Shown: positions 1 to 7,685 of the stretch, one piece after another
Numbering within the stretch: the stretch's first letter is position 1
Layout of the letters: each line of letters begins with the position of its first letter
Origin: CAYXDO01 sp964463485
GTDB taxonomy: Bacteria > Myxococcota > Kuafuiibacteriia > Kuafuiibacteriales > Kuafuiibacteriaceae
Assembly (NCBI GenBank): GCA_964463485.1
Contig: CAYXDO010000134.1
Coordinates: 1-31,849, forward strand
Direction: 5' to 3'
Length of the DNA: 31,849 bases
Position numbers and translations under genes: made by a program
The notes under the pieces: model-generated
What the model was told of the DNA's origin: nothing
What the model saw: only the letters and a program-made list of their open reading frames with translations
The model's database searches: none

Positions 1-198
1 GCGAACCAAGAACGCGCCGACGGAACCTGTTTGAGCTCACCCTGAGTCAACTCCCGAACGGGAGTTTCAGCTCGGCGATCAGCTCGGCGACTCGGTGGGA
101 CTTGCCAAAGAGGTCCATTCGGTTTTCGGAGGTTCTCGAGGGTTCGTTCGAATACCGAACGTCGAGCTCGAAAAGCGCCGCTGTCAACGCATGGCCTT

Positions 199-221
199 CG
201 AGCGGGCTTGCAGCCCGCTCG
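199..221. repeat. Perfect 10-bp inverted repeat (hairpin)
   Basis: Arms CGAGCGGGCT (199-208) and AGCCCGCTCG (212-221) are perfect reverse complements around a 3-nt loop TGC. The hairpin lies just before the transposase relic, in sequence with no convincing coding content, so a mobile-element-associated or REP-like origin is possible. There is no T-tract on either side, so it is not called a terminator. Confidence 0.6.
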
Positions 222-248
222 CGGCGCCGTCCGAGCTCGAAATGAGAG

Positions 249-525
249 GTCGCCAACGAGGTCGCGACCAGGCTGCTCAAACACCTCGAGAAGCTCGGGC
301 TCCTCAGCAACGAACCCGACCTCGAGGCCAGCTCGAGGAGCTCGACGACGGAACCATCGCGCTCGAGCTCGAGAGCCCCAGCAGGTCCGGCGCCACCCAC
401 GCGGTGCTCGAACCGCTCGCGCTCGTGCGACGCCTGAGTTGGCTCGTTCCTCGTACCAGGCTCCCATTGTCGGGTGCCGATCTTGTCCTCGTTCGCCGCA
501 TGAACAGCAACGTGTTGGGCGAGTA
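249..525 (+). pseudogene. IS91-like (Y2-type) transposase relic, C-terminal part, spread over three frames
   Basis: Three consecutive pieces in different frames resemble the C-terminal part of IS91/IS801-like transposases common in myxobacteria. About 249-330 reads VATRLLKHLEKLGLL, which fits the helical segment seen in the family. About 326-495 reads LEELDDGTIALELESPSR and then GATHAVLEPLALVRRL, like the family's 'LE.L..GRV...L..P..DG.TH..F.PLELL.RLAALVP.PR'. About 496-525 reads PHEQQRVGRVA, like 'APHA..RA.V'. The catalytic tyrosine region is absent. At least two frameshifts plus missing sequence mean it cannot be active. Family assignment is by remembered consensus, not by search. Confidence 0.55.
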
Positions 526-768
526 GCCATCGTCTCGACGCCCAGCGATGCTTTGCTGATTGTGGACGGCAAGAGAATCTCGCTCGAAAGCGGTGAGTGG
601 GCTCGCACTCCTGTCCCGATGATTACGAATTTGCGCTACGGAAGAACTTACAGCCTGCGTCTCGAAAAGGAGGGCTTCGAACCCTTCGAGTGCGAGATCG
701 AGATGGGTGCAGATTGGGACGGTACGACTTTCTCGGCCGAGCTCAAACCCAGCCCGGCTTTTCCGTGA
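523..768 (+). pseudogene. PEGA-domain fragment (C-terminal end of a lost protein)
   Basis: The frame ending at 768 reads VAIVSTPSDALLIVDGKRIS, continues to TPVPMITNLRYGRTYSLRLE and then KEGFEPFECEIEM. This follows the PEGA pattern of a beta-strand, a 'STP..A.V.VDG' turn, a 'TP' step and a '.Y.L.L.K.GY' strand. PEGA domains usually cap secreted regions of myxobacterial Ser/Thr kinases or lipoproteins and are thought to bind cell-wall or surface partners. No usable start codon precedes the domain in frame, and the sequence upstream is the transposase relic. I read it as the 3' end of a gene beheaded by insertion or deletion. A longer in-frame start at 208 exists but would encode Arg-rich, noncoding-looking sequence. 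Confidence 0.5.
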
Positions 769-993
769 ACCTTGCACAGGGCCCCATCGCCCAACTCATA
801 TTTAGCTCCCGACTGGCCTTGCCGAGGAGCGACACCGCTCTCGGTAGCGTCACTTTCCAGGATGCAGCAGCGCAGCGAGAAGTCCCTCGCACATAGTCCA
901 TGAGCGCCGCTTGCCAACCGGTCCGGCATCGAGTGTCTCGTCGAAGGTTGCCCATCGTCGCAAGATGGGCGGATCCTCATGAGCTTGATCGGC

Positions 994-1536
994 TCAGGTC
1001 ACCACGATGGAGCGTTCGACACCGCGGAGCGTCTCGACCTCCTGATATGGGCCTTCGGCGGGACCCGAGATTCCGACGGTGAACCCTAGACGCCGCACAA
1101 AGATCGCATAGCTAGTGCTTCGGCAGTAGAGATCTGGACCGCCCTTACGAGGGAGCCGGAACTCGGAGACGATCCGATTGGCGTGGAAGCCGCTTACGAT
1201 GACGTCCGTCGTAGCCTCCAAGACCTCGAACTCTTTGAAGAGCCTGGCCAGTTGCGAAGTGCTCGCCCCGAGTATCGCAGAACGATCAAGGAGCTCCGGC
1301 GAAATCAGCCCCCTGCACGCGGCCTGGACGGTGGGGATCGCGTATCTGGTGTCGCCATGGTCGAAGTGGAAGTAGACGAACGGAACGCTCGCCAACTCGA
1401 GGATCCGTTGTAGCTCGTCGTTATCGGGGTCCGATCGCTTGCGAAGTGAGAGCGCCCAACGCGTCGGGAGAAAGGCCCAGTCTTCCGGCTTGGTAATCGA
1501 GAAGCCGAGCTCCGCGTTGTCGTAGCGATTCGTCAT
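994..1536 (-). CDS. Small PsbP/DcrB-like protein of unknown function
   Basis: A 180-residue protein starting MTNRYDNAELGFSITKPEDW. That opening, a short strand then 'GFS...P.DW', and the C-terminal part with 'SYAIFVRRLGFTVGISGPAE' followed by a closing 'GVERSIVV' helix/strand, match the general plan of PsbP/DcrB/Mog1-fold proteins. In those, a conserved Trp follows a Pro and the chain ends with a 'sf.f' segment. No signal peptide or membrane segment is visible, so a cytoplasmic location is likely. It stands alone: relics lie upstream of its stop and about 400 bp of noncoding sequence lies upstream of its start. The ATG at 1536 is the only sensible start. The fold call is tentative; the coding call is solid from its balanced composition. 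Confidence 0.7.
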   Translation of the reverse strand: MTNRYDNAELGFSITKPEDWAFLPTRWALSLRKRSDPDNDELQRILELASVPFVYFHFDHGDTRYAIPTVQAACRGLISPELLDRSAILGASTSQLARLFKEFEVLEATTDVIVSGFHANRIVSEFRLPRKGGPDLYCRSTSYAIFVRRLGFTVGISGPAEGPYQEVETLRGVERSIVVT

Positions 1537-1929
1537 GGATGTCTGGGCGAACCTGCAGGCTACCGCTACCGGCGCCTCGCCGCAATTCGGCGTGTCGCTT
1601 GAGTACGCGCGGGGGCGAGCCGGCTCCCGCCTCAGGACTCTGAACGCCGGTTCTGGGGAGGCCCTGCTCGAGACCTGTCGCGAAGCGTTCTGGAGGACGA
1701 GTCCATCACGCGCGGGTTGTGCGGATGCTGCATATAGATGATTTCACATGACGGAAAGGCTTCGCCGAGCCCGTGAAAGCGGCTGCTGCGCCCCGCGCGA
1801 GTGCTTTGCTGCATCGTCGAGTGCGACATTTGACTATGCCGCATCCTCAGCCACTCCCTGCGGGATTGGGACGCGGCCGACTAGGAGAGTTGTGGCGCCC
1901 CTTCGGGGCTCGATCGTCCATGAATGCCT
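1537..1929. other. Intergenic, no gene seen
   Basis: No frame on either strand has convincing protein character. The one structure found is a small hairpin, GCCCC (1897-1901), loop TTC, GGGGC (1905-1909), directly before the much larger REP-like hairpin at 1930. The promoter of the 994-1536 gene should lie at the left end, but no clear -35/-10 pair stands out. Confidence 0.4.
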
Positions 1930-2000
1930 ACCCAGGGCGCGGTGAGCAGGGTCGTTCTCCGCTCCGCTTCGCAACGACCCCTGCTTACTTTGCCCTGGGT
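1930..2000. repeat. Large bipartite hairpin, REP-like element
   Basis: Two nested arm pairs form one 71-nt structure. Outer arms are ACCCAGGGC (1930-1938) and GCCCTGGGT (1992-2000). Inner arms are GCAGGGTCGTT (1946-1956) and AACGACCCCTGC (1973-1984), complementary except for one bulged C. Internal loops of 7 nt and an apical loop of about 16 nt complete it. This design, a long imperfect palindrome with bulges, is typical of repetitive extragenic palindromes. It lies about 350 bp downstream of a relic of a REP-associated-type transposase. A second short GC hairpin (CCCCGC/GCGGGG, 2084-2097) follows it. Confidence 0.7.
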
Positions 2001-2342
2001 TGGCCTGGACGAACCTATCGGACGTCGATCAGTACGCAGCCAGACTCAGCGGCGAAGGAGCGCTCACGCTCGCCATCGTCGGACCCCGCCCGCGGGGGTG
2101 CCTCGCGGGGCCGCGCCTCCCCAATTCAGGCGGTGCCCCCTGTGTCCGATTTTCGGTGGGCGGTCTGAAATGTTCAGTAGTGACTCACCTGAGTTTGCTG
2201 TCACAGTGGGGCCCGCCGTAACGGCCCGGCGCCGAGTTTGGGCGTGCGGACGACGCCGGGGAGGCCTTCGCGGCGCTCGAGAGGGCACTTCCAGCGCCTC
2301 CCGATCGACCCGCGGCGCCGCCGAGTCGGACGAGCTCGTCCT

Positions 2343-2615
2343 CAGCGTCTCCAACCTGGCGTCCGCGGGATTCAGGAGCGTGCAGCGGATGCGGCCCGCG
2401 AACGCTTCGTCATCGAGGATCTCTTCGGCGGAGAATCGTCGCGGGAACACTGTTCCGGAGCGTCCCCTGAGTACGTTGATCTCGCGGGCGAGATTTCCGA
2501 TGAAATACTCGAGGAACGCGGAGAGGTCGCCGCCTTGGTCCCGAAGCACGACACACGACAGAGGCATCGAGCCCGGGAGCTTGGGCACAAAGTCCGACCT
2601 GGTATTCGAGGCGCG
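2343..2615 (-). pseudogene. REP-associated / Y1-type transposase relic
   Basis: The minus-strand frame reads GGDLSAFLEYFIGNLAREIN, then GTVFPRRFSAEEILDDEAF and TLLNPADARL. This follows the middle and C-terminal consensus of REP-associated tyrosine transposases ('G.L..F.r.f....ar.iN...gr.G.vW..ry....v.d.e.l...l.Y...NPv.A.lV'). The His-hydrophobic-His motif that should lie just before 'GDLSAF' is missing, replaced by SMPLSCVVLRDQ. No N-terminal catalytic part is seen, and the frame then runs on into Arg-rich noncoding sequence until 2064. It is therefore an inactive fragment. Its position next to a REP-like hairpin (1930-2000) fits the known pairing of such transposases with their palindromes. 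Confidence 0.6.
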
Positions 2616-2675
2616 TACTCGATGAGTTTGTGGGTCGGTGCTCAACTCACCGCACCAGATGGCCGGTCGCATCAT

Positions 2676-3174
2676 CGCGCAACGGGCTCACACGCCTGCG
2701 ACAAAATTCCCCGGCTTTCGCGCGAGACCGATTTTGGATATCCTTCGTCCGCGCGGGCTCCTGCGGCGATTGGGAATCTGTTCTCACACACAGACGATCG
2801 CCGCAAGTCCGCGTTCTGTCTATACTTCTTTCGAACGACTCTCCCGCAGCGCACTCAGATCCCGGCTTACACAGAGTTCGGATCCTCGCCGCGACCCAGT
2901 AGACTCTCGTTTTGGCTGACGTCGAGTTTCTCGGTGGCCGCGTCAAGGTCGCTCTTCTTCTTTTGCTTCCTACCCTTGCCCGTCATGCGTGGGCTCGCTT
3001 GCCACGATTCGGGCCTGCGCGCAAAACGCATTCCGTCGTCGACGCAATCGTACGCAATCATCGACAACCCGTCCTCGTGAGATGGACCGCCCAGCGACTC
3101 ACCCGGGGTGTCGACTCAGCTTGGTTCCGACCCGCATGCAAAGCTCCGCGATGCGTCGGTGGCTGCGCTCGAGC
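2676..3174. other. Gene-poor stretch with one doubtful 39-codon ORF
   Basis: This 499-bp stretch lies between two relics. The only frame with plausible protein composition is on the minus strand, from an ATG at 2986 to a stop at 2867. It encodes 39 residues beginning MTGKGRKQKKKSDLDAATEK, a very charged, probably disordered peptide with no recognisable motif and no ribosome binding site in front. I would not annotate it as a gene without transcript or conservation evidence. Nothing else was recognised. Confidence 0.3.
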
Positions 3175-3610
3175 TCACGAGGCGCACTCGGCAAGAACGG
3201 TGACCGAATTGTTGAGCTCGGAGCACTGCTGCGTGCCGGTCCACGGCGCAGATGCTCGAAACTGGAGCTTCTCCGCAGCTCCCAGCAGCATGGGTCCCGC
3301 GGTCTGCACCGAACCCAGGCGGGCCTGCCCCTCGTAGAAGCTGACTTCGACTCCCGGACCCACGCCTAGGCAACCGTAATTTTCGTACCCGCACCGTGAC
3401 GACGAGCTCGGGACACTCTCTTCGATCCACGTCCAACTGAGCCACGACGAGGTCCGGAGCGCAGTTCGGCAAGCGCCCCTGGGCGTTCGTTCGATAGGTA
3501 TTAGACGAGATCCACGAGGGATCCTCCCGCAACGGAACGACTCCGTTCACCTCCACGTTCGTCACGTGATAACTGTGCTGATTCCAGATCGGACGAGTGG
3601 GCACCCAGTT
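3175..3610 (-). pseudogene. FG-GAP/VCBS plus CARDB-like surface-protein fragment, frameshifted
   Basis: Read 3610 to 3175, the first part gives DNWVPTRPIWNQHSYHVTNV and then ISSNTYRTNAQG. This signature segment is found at the end of FG-GAP/VCBS repeat regions in large myxobacterial secreted proteins. It is followed by a CARDB-like beta domain, PDLVVAQLDVDRRECPELVV then GVGPGVEVSFYEG, ending NNSVTVLAECAS at a stop at 3175. The two parts are in different frames. At about 3375-3385 one extra base breaks the expected VTVRVENYGCLGVGPGVE. An in-frame stop precedes DNWVP, so the 5' end is missing. It abuts the end of the TPR gene at 3626. It is either a decayed gene tail or a gene truncated by recombination plus one indel. 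Confidence 0.6.
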
Positions 3611-3625
3611 ATCCAAACTGTCCCT

Positions 3626-4795
3626 CTAGTGGCCATGCACCCGCGGAAGCCTGGATCTGGAACAAGGTGTCCCCGCCGACATCACGAAGCAGGGAGGTCG
3701 CGTCGTCGTGCTGGGCCCGGTCCCGTACCAGCGAAGTTGGGGCGCCTGGAGCCGGTGCTCAACCAGCCCGGAAATCACAAAACGGGCGCCTCGGACGTCA
3801 TGAAGATGGGAGTAGGCTTTGACAAAGCCTTGAATCGCCCCCTCGTCGAAGAGACGATCGACGCCAGCCGGCGTCCCGCAGGCGAGCAGACTCAGGAGCG
3901 TCTCGAACTTGAACATGGCGCTCTGCCACCTCGAGAGCTTGTAGTAACTCCACCCCTGTTTATAGAGTGCAAAGCGGTAGACACGAGAACGCTTGTCTTC
4001 GGCTTTGCTGTATGCGGCAAGGGCCTGCTCGTATGCACCTGCGTCGAAACGAATCTCTCCGAGCGCCAGCCATGCGTCAGCTGCGAATGGGCTCTCCGCG
4101 TGCCGCTCGACCAGCTCAGTGAATGCCTCGGTCGCCTCCGCGATTCGCTGGAGCCTGACGTTGGTCTGCCCGATCGCAGAGAGCACGAAATCGGCCATGG
4201 CGTGATTCGGAAAACGCACACGGAGATCGGAATACAGCTCGACGGCCTGCAGGGCGTACTCACGGCCCTCGTGGGCGGGTCGAGCACTCCTCTGGCGCTC
4301 AGGGCTGGAATCTTCGATGGCGTTGGCTGCCCGCTGAGCGACTTCTTTGGAGCGCTCCAAAGCCACGCGGGAACGCAAGTGGGCGAGCTCGGCCACCAAG
4401 AGCTTCTGTTCGAAGACGTCGCCGCGCCCACGCGCGCGTTCAATGCCCTCGCTGAGGCGTGCAAGCCCATGATCCCACTCCAGGTGGCGGCTTTCCGGCC
4501 ACCCTCCGGAGGCCGTCAGGATGGTCGAGTAGTCGAGGCTCGGTGCTTCGCTGCACCACGACGCGTTGCTTGCACACCAGGTGCTCGTGCTTGTATCGGT
4601 CGCTCGTTCCTCCAGGCGGGGACCGCCCAGGGCGATTCTGGGGACGACGAGAAGCAGAACTCCGATCAGGATCGTTTCGGTGAAAAAATGGCCTGACAGA
4701 TTCAAAAAATAACCTTTGACGAGGGTCGTGATTCTCGTCGTGGGCAGCCTACCAGCAATCGATGGAGATGTCTCGGCGCGGCGCATCGCCCGCAT
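3626..4795 (-). CDS. TPR-repeat protein with N-terminal membrane/signal segment
   Basis: About 390 residues from the ATG chosen at 4795. A hydrophobic run ETILIGVLLLVVPRIALGG forms a signal peptide or anchor. It is followed by a helical array of tetratricopeptide character, for example YALQAVELYSDLRVRFPNH, then EATEAFTELVERHAESPFAA, DAWLALGEIRFDAGAYEQAL and ALYKQGWSYYKLSRWQSAMF. This layout is like periplasmic TPR proteins such as YbgF/CpoB and the myxobacterial gliding-associated TPR proteins, which act as assembly scaffolds at the envelope. The frame is open back to 4966, but that extension is Arg/Pro-rich and unlikely. A TTG at 4705 preceded by AAAGG is another candidate start. The last 30 residues (RWYGTGPSTTTRPP onward) look out of frame, so the C-terminus may be altered by an indel or by the junction with the neighbouring fragment. 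Confidence 0.7.
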   Translation of the reverse strand: MRAMRRAETSPSIAGRLPTTRITTLVKGYFLNLSGHFFTETILIGVLLLVVPRIALGGPRLEERATDTSTSTWCASNASWCSEAPSLDYSTILTASGGWPESRHLEWDHGLARLSEGIERARGRGDVFEQKLLVAELAHLRSRVALERSKEVAQRAANAIEDSSPERQRSARPAHEGREYALQAVELYSDLRVRFPNHAMADFVLSAIGQTNVRLQRIAEATEAFTELVERHAESPFAADAWLALGEIRFDAGAYEQALAAYSKAEDKRSRVYRFALYKQGWSYYKLSRWQSAMFKFETLLSLLACGTPAGVDRLFDEGAIQGFVKAYSHLHDVRGARFVISGLVEHRLQAPQLRWYGTGPSTTTRPPCFVMSAGTPCSRSRLPRVHGH

Positions 4796-5174
4796 CGCCC
4801 CGAGGTACGACAAACGCGTTCCCGGATGGGTTCTTCGGCAAGACCCGACGCGCACCGTGAACGTATAAGTGTCGGTGCCACGATCCACGGGTTGGCATAC
4901 AGTGCGCCTCGCTGGCGGACGACGGGATCTTCGCGCGCGCGGAGGCGTGGTCGCGCGGCTCACCATGGAGCTGGCGGTCTGGACGCCTTCTACGGAAGCT
5001 CGAGGTCTATGTCCGCCAGCCGGCTTTTTTTTGCCAGTTCCGCCTCATTCGCGACGACGATCACGTCGAGAGACGCTTCGTTGCGACCGCGACGCCGTCG
5101 TCGGGTCGAAACCGACGCATCCCTGAGTTTCGTCGAATGTTCGCGGCATGCGCCTCTTCGCGACCAGGTGCCCC

Positions 5175-5885
5175 TCAAAGCGCAAACACGTCATCCACCT
5201 TCCACCCGACCAACCGGCTGAGCGCCTCGTCATCGCGAATGTCGAAGTGGTCGCGAAGATCGGAATAGATGAAGCAGTCATTCGAGACCCAGCCCACCGC
5301 CTGAGTACTCGGGTCGAAGCTCACGATCCACACGTACGCGCCGACGGCGCCACCATAGGCCCAGCAGTCGACACGAGAGCGCGCGAGGAAAAACGGGCAC
5401 CGGGACTGGGCCTTGAGGTATGCCTCGATGATTCGAGTCAGCTCCGCGACAAACGACGCCTCGTTCATCGATTCGGACTTTTCGTTGGCGCTCAAAGCAT
5501 GTCGAGCCCATGCCAAGGCGGGAGGCCAGTTCGCCTTCGCTGACCTGACAAGCGCTTGTTGGACTTGATCGAGCTCTGTGCAACCTCCAGGAGCCCGGAG
5601 TTCTCCGGGCTCGAAGCTTCGGTCTCGAGGCGGCGAAACGTCGAAGATGGCCCAGCGGTGCGTGTACCCGGCAGGCGCGGCTATTTCCTCGAAGCTCCAA
5701 CCTTCGGGAAGGTCGGGCTCCCATCCGGAGCCATCAGCGCACGCGCGGTAAGGTGCGAGGCAGTACACGCGGCGAGTGTGCCATGGTTCGGTCACCCATT
5801 GGAGATGCACAGAGCGGTCTGTGCGCACTGAAGAACGGCTGGTGCGTGTGGGACGACTTCGCGACGCGGCACTCATCGTGGGCAT
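5175..5885 (-). CDS. Hypothetical protein, no recognised family
   Basis: Up to 236 residues. The C-terminal two thirds look strongly protein-like: GYTHRWAIFDVSPPRD, then SFVAELTRIIEAYLKAQSRC, a strand-rich DCWAYGGAVGAYVWIVSFDP, and DDEALSRLVGWKVDDVFAL at the end. I recognise no domain. It has no signal peptide or membrane helix. The first 26 residues are Ser/Arg-rich, so the real start may be a GTG around 5807 or 5792 rather than the ATG at 5885. It diverges from the secreted protein at 6053, with about 170 bp between them that should hold both promoters. The short alpha/beta C-terminus has a flavour of immunity-type or SMI1-like proteins, but this is a guess. Confidence 0.6.
   Translation of the reverse strand: MPTMSAASRSRPTRTSRSSVRTDRSVHLQWVTEPWHTRRVYCLAPYRACADGSGWEPDLPEGWSFEEIAAPAGYTHRWAIFDVSPPRDRSFEPGELRAPGGCTELDQVQQALVRSAKANWPPALAWARHALSANEKSESMNEASFVAELTRIIEAYLKAQSRCPFFLARSRVDCWAYGGAVGAYVWIVSFDPSTQAVGWVSNDCFIYSDLRDHFDIRDDEALSRLVGWKVDDVFAL
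5591..5612. repeat. Perfect 10-bp palindrome inside a coding region
   Basis: GAGCCCGGAG (5591-5600) and CTCCGGGCTC (5603-5612) are perfect reverse complements around TT. It sits within the hypothetical gene on the minus strand at the codons for FEPGELRAPG. Such a GC-rich stem in an mRNA could slow translation, or it may be chance in a GC-rich genome. It is not followed by a T-tract on either strand. Confidence 0.5.
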
Positions 5886-6052
5886 CTTGCACGACCGGTG
5901 CGAGGTCAGCGTTCTCGATTCAATCAGGCAATGCCACCGTCACCCACGCTTGGGCTTCGTCACCCGACTGCGGCGCGCGACGTTTGATTGACCGTCGAAT
6001 CGGTTGATCGAAAAATCTCGTTAGGTTCACCCCCAACCAGCACACCAGTGTC

Positions 6053-7525
6053 ATGGCCTGTCGGAACGTCGTCCCGTTTGGTTTGGTGCTCGTTGTCAGC
6101 GGCATGGCCCGCGCAACGACGATTTCCCCGATTCCTTGGGAAGAGCTCGTCTCGAAAGCCGATCTCGTGGGGGTCGTCGAATGCACGATCGCAGGAGGCA
6201 TCGTCGCCGAATACACGGTCGTCGATTCCTGGCGCGGGCCTCCAACCGGAACGAAGGTTCGCCTTCGGCTAGGTGTCGAGTACTGGGGCACTCATTACCC
6301 GGTGACCCTGGTCGGGGAACGATTCTTGGTCACGGCTTTCAAGCAGGCGCCCGGAAATATGGCCAGCACATCGGGCGGAGGCGCCGTTCCGCTCTGGGCC
6401 CGCCGCATCCCCGCCGACTATGGCCTCCCTCTGTGGCAAGGACGCATCCCTCTCCCTATTTCGCGTCCCATCACGCTCTTCGGGACGAGCCACGCCCACG
6501 TGGAGAGCTTGAAGCGAGCCGTGCTCGCACACTACTCACTGAACCCCGCGGACAGCGAGGTTCGCCGAATTCGTTCGCTTGCGATTCAGGATCTCGAAGA
6601 ACATGCAAAGCCGATCGAGGGCGAAGAAAACTTGGACCGGATCCTGGATGAGCTCACCGCGATCCTTCGATCGAAGGGAACCGAGAGCCACTACCGGTAC
6701 CGAATCGCATCTTTGCTCTCGTCGGCCGGCGGAGAACGGACGCGGCGCTACGTTTCGGAGAATTGGACCGAACCGGAGCTCGCAGAATTCCGCGACAAAA
6801 TCCTGGAATCGCTCGACGAAAAAGACGAGCCGCCCAGAGACCCTCCAAAGTCTCGGCCCGGGCCGACCCCGTCGGAGATTGCTGAGGCTCAAAAGGCCCT
6901 CACGAGCTCGACGGCCGAACTCCACCACATCGGTCACGCGGTCTTCGTGCTGTCCTCGCCCGAACCTGGCGCCGTCGCGAGCTACTTGTCGCATTTCCGC
7001 GCGGATCTTCGCTTCGGCTGGCGCGGGCAAAACTCCGGGTACCAGCTCGGATCAACCTTGGGGCTATTGTGCAGAACCGATTGTGCGACTCACCTGAAAT
7101 CGCTCGCCAACGCACGAGACCCATGGATTCGTGCGGCCGGCGCCGTATACCTTACACTCTGGGCGCCTGAGTTCGGCGTCCCGGCGCTTCGCAACGCCTC
7201 GCGTCTCCCGGGCGATCCCGGCGCATGGGCCGCGCTTGCGCTCGCGCGCCGCGGCGAGAGGGAGAGTGTTCCTCGCCTCCTCGAAGTGTTCGACGTTCCA
7301 GCCACGGGGGGTATGGCTGAAATCAATCATCTCATTCTCCAAGATCGGGCCATGGAGCTCTTCTCCAACAGCGCCAAGGGTTCGGCATTGACGCCTCCCC
7401 CAAAGTGGGACCGTCTGGCTGGCACCAAAGCGCCGAACATCCTCGCCTGGTGGAACGCCAACGAAGCCAAAATCAACTTGGTCGACCCCTGGTACTCAAT
7501 CCTCGCCGAACAGAAAGTGGACTGA
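6053..7525 (+). CDS. Secreted HEAT-like repeat protein of unknown function
   Basis: 490 residues. The N-terminus MACRNVVPFGLVLVVSGMARA is a Sec signal peptide with likely cleavage after ARA. The next ~100 residues, starting WEELVSKADLVGVVECTIAG and including YTVVDSWRGPPTGTKVRLRL, resemble the beta-rich N-terminal region of secreted proteins with a 'ADLVv.g.V' opening, in which a helix-strand pair precedes 'W.G...G..v.v'. The second half, roughly 150-470, is helical and repeat-like: TDCATHLKSLANARDPWIRA, AGAVYLTLWAPEFGVPALRN, then GAWAALALARRGERESVPRL. These suit HEAT/PBS-lyase-type helical pairs. A disordered Pro-rich linker (DEPPRDPPKSRPGPTP) lies between. No catalytic motif is visible. It is convergent with the next gene (160 bp apart) and divergent from the hypothetical gene at 5885. 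Confidence 0.75.
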   Translation: MACRNVVPFGLVLVVSGMARATTISPIPWEELVSKADLVGVVECTIAGGIVAEYTVVDSWRGPPTGTKVRLRLGVEYWGTHYPVTLVGERFLVTAFKQAPGNMASTSGGGAVPLWARRIPADYGLPLWQGRIPLPISRPITLFGTSHAHVESLKRAVLAHYSLNPADSEVRRIRSLAIQDLEEHAKPIEGEENLDRILDELTAILRSKGTESHYRYRIASLLSSAGGERTRRYVSENWTEPELAEFRDKILESLDEKDEPPRDPPKSRPGPTPSEIAEAQKALTSSTAELHHIGHAVFVLSSPEPGAVASYLSHFRADLRFGWRGQNSGYQLGSTLGLLCRTDCATHLKSLANARDPWIRAAGAVYLTLWAPEFGVPALRNASRLPGDPGAWAALALARRGERESVPRLLEVFDVPATGGMAEINHLILQDRAMELFSNSAKGSALTPPPKWDRLAGTKAPNILAWWNANEAKINLVDPWYSILAEQKVD

Positions 7526-7685
7526 GCAGGCCCTGGCCCGCACATTCCTGAACACGTGCCGCGTGAAGTTGAAAGCCGCCCGCCTCGCTCCTGGTACCAA
7601 CGATCGTGGTTGAGTGAGTGGCGGCACAAAAACTCCACCTGCACTCATCTGAAGCAAATGAGGATGAAAGCCTGCCGGCTTCGGG

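Noticed and set aside
2867..2986. 39-codon charged ORF on the minus strand
   Set aside because: No ribosome binding site or recognised motif, and it lies between relics. Kept only as a note in the region entry.
5025..5032. Run of eight T as an intrinsic terminator
   Set aside because: No stable stem precedes it on the plus strand, and no gene on that strand ends nearby.
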